From NCBI GenBank assembly GCA_035559335.1, contig DATMBH010000138.1, positions 1 through 6,655 of the forward strand: a stretch of DNA of 6,655 nt, given 5' to 3'. The notes beneath the pieces are model-generated. The model was not told the origin of the DNA and did not search any database. It saw only the letters and a program-made list of their open reading frames with translations. Positions within the stretch are counted from its first letter, which is position 1; every line of letters begins with the position of its first letter. The DNA is from DASXPG01 sp035559335. GTDB lineage: Bacteria; Gemmatimonadota; Gemmatimonadetes; Gemmatimonadales; JACORV01. The translations under genes and the position numbers were made by a program. This document shows positions 4,924 to 6,655 of the stretch, one piece after another.

Positions 4924-6564
4924 GTGCAGACACCTCGCGGCTTCCGCGGCGCATTCACCACCGACACAGCGGCCCGAGCCATTTACTCCGAAGGAGCCGG
5001 CATCTTCCGCATGATACCGGCGGCCGTGGCGCTGCCGTCAGACCGGGAAGACCTAATCACGCTGGTGCGGTGGGCGGCCTCCACCGGCACACCCCTGGTG
5101 CCCCGTGGCGCGGGCAGCGGCATGGGCGGCGGAAACGTGGGCCGAGGCGTGGTTGTGGACCTCACCGTGGCATGCGCTGCGCCCCCGGTTGTGGATCCTC
5201 AGCGCCGCCGCGCCCGGGCCGGCGCCGCGGTGACCTGTCGCGCGCTCAACGGAGCGGCGGCCGGATACGGTCTGCGGCTCCCACCGGACCCATCGAGCGC
5301 CGGCTTCTGCACCCTGGGCGGCATGGTGGCATGCAACGCTGCCGGGCCGCACTCGCTGCGATACGGCGCGATGCGGCGATGGGTGAGGGCGCTGGAGTTC
5401 GTTACGGCGGATGGAGAGACTGGAAAGACAGAGCGGACAGAGCTCGCGGAGGGCACAGAGGGCACGGCGGCCGAGCAACGGTTTCGCGGCCAGGTGGCTC
5501 CGCTGATTGAGCAGGCGCGTGCGGAGCTGGAGGCGCGGCGGCCGCGCACTCGCAAGAACAGTTCCGGATACGATCTGCTGCCGCCCGAGGATGGGGCGTG
5601 GGTGAAAAACCTCCTGGTCGGCAGCGAGGGAACGCTGGCGATTGTAACCGCGGTGGAGGTGGACCTTGCGCCGCTGCCGCCGGAGCCCACCACGCTGCTG
5701 ATCACGCTGCGCTCGCTGGATGACCTGGCGCCGATGCTGCGCCGGCTCGAGCCGTTCGAGCCAGAAGCCATCGAGATGCTCGACCGGACCTTCCTCGACT
5801 TCGTGCGCGCGGCGGCCCACGCCCGGATTCCGGCCGGCACTGAGGCGGTTCTGATCGTGGAGCTGGCAGCGGATGCCGCGCCGGCGGCGAGCGCCGCCAG
5901 CGACCTGGCCTCGTCGGTAACGCAGGCCCACGATGCAAGCTCAGCCGGGAAACTGTGGGAGATCAGACATCTGGCCAGCCCGCTGCTGGCCGCTCTGCCC
6001 GACAACATGCGCTCGCTTCAGGTGGTGGAAGACGGCTGCGTTCCTGCCGAAGCGCTCGGCGAGTACGTGGCCGCAGTGCGCCGCATCGCGACTGAATGCG
6101 GATTCGAGGTCGTCATTTTCGGCCACGCCGGAGACGCCAACGTGCACGCTAACCTGCTCGCCGACGTCGGGGCGCCCGACTTCGTATCACGGCTCCAGCA
6201 GTGCCTCGATGCCGTCACCAAGTTGCAGCTCTCACTGGGCGGCACACCGAGCGGCGAGCACGGGGACGGGAGACTGCGCGCCCCTTATGTGGGCCGGCTG
6301 TTCGGCGAGACGTACCTCGAGCTGGCCCGCGCGGTGAAGCGCGCCTTCGACCCGAACGGTATACTCAATCCCGGTGTGAAGCTCCCGCCCGAGAGCACCG
6401 CCACTTCGATCGAGCCTGAAATTCTCAAGGTGGGCTCGCGCGCCCCCACCCTTCCAGGCGAGATTACCCGCGCCCTGCGCCGCATCGAGCGTGAGGCCGC
6501 TTGGCATCTGCCGCGCCTCCAGCTGCTCGCCGAGCTGGGCGATCACCTGACTCCTGACCCCTGA
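4924..6564 (+). CDS. FAD-linked 2-hydroxyacid dehydrogenase (GlcD/YdiJ-like)
   Basis: This flavoprotein belongs to the VAO/PCMH superfamily, whose GlcD, D-lactate and D-2-hydroxyglutarate dehydrogenase members oxidise 2-hydroxyacids to 2-oxoacids and pass electrons on. Numbered from GTG 4924 (546 residues), the FAD-binding domain has VALPSDRED, PRGAGSGMGGG (60-70), AGFCTLGGMVACNAAG (126-141), NSSGY (212-216) and LVGSEGTLAIVT (231-242). The FAD-oxidase C-terminal domain has LWEIR (344-348), FGHAGDANVH (399-408), SGEHGDG (443-449) and DPNGILNPG (476-484). There is no Cys-rich iron-sulfur domain, unlike full-length YdiJ. The substrate is unknown. ATG 4858 is also in frame, but the 22 extra residues are unlike the family and would put divergent starts 2 bases apart, so GTG 4924 is preferred. 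An in-frame tandem repeat sits at 5418-5471 and a second repeat forms the C-terminus. Confidence 0.93.
   Translation: MQTPRGFRGAFTTDTAARAIYSEGAGIFRMIPAAVALPSDREDLITLVRWAASTGTPLVPRGAGSGMGGGNVGRGVVVDLTVACAAPPVVDPQRRRARAGAAVTCRALNGAAAGYGLRLPPDPSSAGFCTLGGMVACNAAGPHSLRYGAMRRWVRALEFVTADGETGKTERTELAEGTEGTAAEQRFRGQVAPLIEQARAELEARRPRTRKNSSGYDLLPPEDGAWVKNLLVGSEGTLAIVTAVEVDLAPLPPEPTTLLITLRSLDDLAPMLRRLEPFEPEAIEMLDRTFLDFVRAAAHARIPAGTEAVLIVELAADAAPAASAASDLASSVTQAHDASSAGKLWEIRHLASPLLAALPDNMRSLQVVEDGCVPAEALGEYVAAVRRIATECGFEVVIFGHAGDANVHANLLADVGAPDFVSRLQQCLDAVTKLQLSLGGTPSGEHGDGRLRAPYVGRLFGETYLELARAVKRAFDPNGILNPGVKLPPESTATSIEPEILKVGSRAPTLPGEITRALRRIEREAAWHLPRLQLLAELGDHLTPDP
5418..5471 (+). repeat. In-frame 9-base degenerate tandem repeat within coding sequence
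   Basis: Six 9-base units follow each other: GACTGGAAA, GACAGAGCG, GACAGAGCT, CGCGGAGGG, CACAGAGGG, CACGGCGGC. The loose consensus is (G/C)ACAGAG(G/C)G. In the dehydrogenase frame they encode an X-Thr-Glu-like tripeptide series (KTE, RTE, LAE, GTE, GTA). It lies in the loop after the VTADGE turn, where the family usually has a short connector. The composition resembles the CACAGAGG-type short repeats scattered between genes in some environmental bacteria. Confidence 0.6.
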
Positions 6565-6578
6565 CCCCCGACCCCTGG
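6544..6578 (+). repeat. Five-unit 7-base tandem repeat spanning a stop codon
   Basis: The units are CACCTGA, CTCCTGA, CCCCTGA, CCCCCGA and CCCCTGG, exactly 7 bases each. The first units encode the last residues of the FAD-linked dehydrogenase (HLTPDP), and the third supplies its TGA stop (6562-6564). The repeat ends 5 bases before the start of the probable thyX gene, so it also occupies that gene's upstream region. Confidence 0.75.
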
Positions 6579-6583
6579 CCTTT

Positions 6584-6655
6584 ATGCTGATCCTCCGCGA
6601 ACCCAAGGTCACGCTCATCGCCCGCCCGCAGTTCACCGTGCCCCCGCACCTGCCG
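6584..6655 (+). CDS. thyX: Probable FAD-dependent thymidylate synthase ThyX, 5' end only
   Basis: Only 24 codons are visible before the window ends. The N-terminus reads EPKVTLIARPQF then PPHLP. This matches the start of actinobacterial-type ThyX proteins as I recall them (VQLIAKTDFLAPPDVPW), which lead into the first beta strand of the flavin-dependent thymidylate synthase fold. ThyX makes dTMP from dUMP using methylenetetrahydrofolate, FAD and NADPH. The diagnostic RHR motif lies outside the window. The ATG at 6584 follows the upstream stop by 19 bases, with no evident ribosome site because the gap is filled by a 7-base repeat. A functional link with the upstream dehydrogenase is not implied. 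Confidence 0.65.
   Translation, partial: MLILREPKVTLIARPQFTVPPHLP

Noticed and set aside
4856..4954. N-terminal extension of the DUF116 protein to an ATG at 4954
   Set aside because: The extra 33 residues are Gly/Ser-rich without family similarity, and cover the divergent promoter and the start of the dehydrogenase gene.
5053..6008. Two overlapping minus-strand open frames opposite the FAD-linked dehydrogenase
   Set aside because: The plus strand has all the expected flavoprotein motifs. The minus frames are low-complexity shadows, including an LCALRELCPLC-like run that is only the 9-base repeat read backwards.

Overview
The window is high-GC, densely packed bacterial chromosome. Several proteins (the acyl-CoA dehydrogenase, the two-membrane-segment protein with a helical N-terminus, and the short lipoprotein) resemble, from memory, proteins of Gemmatimonadota or a nearby environmental phylum. 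That placement is inference. There are no RNA genes, CRISPR arrays, transposases or integrases. No gap between genes exceeds about 70 bases.

Left part, + strand (1-3312). The 3' end of a slipin (stomatin/SPFH family) gene is followed 6 bases later by a protein with a central membrane hairpin. After a 69-base gap come a well-preserved 3-hydroxybutyryl-CoA dehydrogenase, a four-helix DUF2231-type membrane protein starting directly after the dehydrogenase stop codon, and a small predicted lipoprotein. The lipoprotein's natural start codon appears to be separated from its signal peptide by a frameshift.

Middle part, - strand (3322-4855), convergent with the above. A tight three-gene unit is read leftwards: a DUF116-like membrane protein, a DUF5674 protein and an all-helical 118-residue protein. 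Both junctions are 4-base start/stop overlaps (CTGA, then ATGA). The first implies a rare CTG start. A TTGACA-17-GATTCT promoter-like sequence lies just before the DUF116 gene and would give an almost leaderless transcript. None of the three has a known function. This unit is the best candidate here for an undescribed system.

Right part, + strand (4924-6655), divergent from the unit. A GlcD/YdiJ-like FAD-linked 2-hydroxyacid dehydrogenase without an iron-sulfur domain is followed by the first 24 codons of a probable thyX (FAD-dependent thymidylate synthase). The dehydrogenase carries an in-frame 9-base degenerate tandem repeat in a surface loop. Its last codons and stop lie in a 7-base tandem repeat. 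Both look like dispersed short repeats that have entered coding sequence.

The genes do not form one obvious pathway. The clearest biochemical roles are acyl-CoA and hydroxyacid oxidation, with membrane-quality and lipoprotein functions around them.
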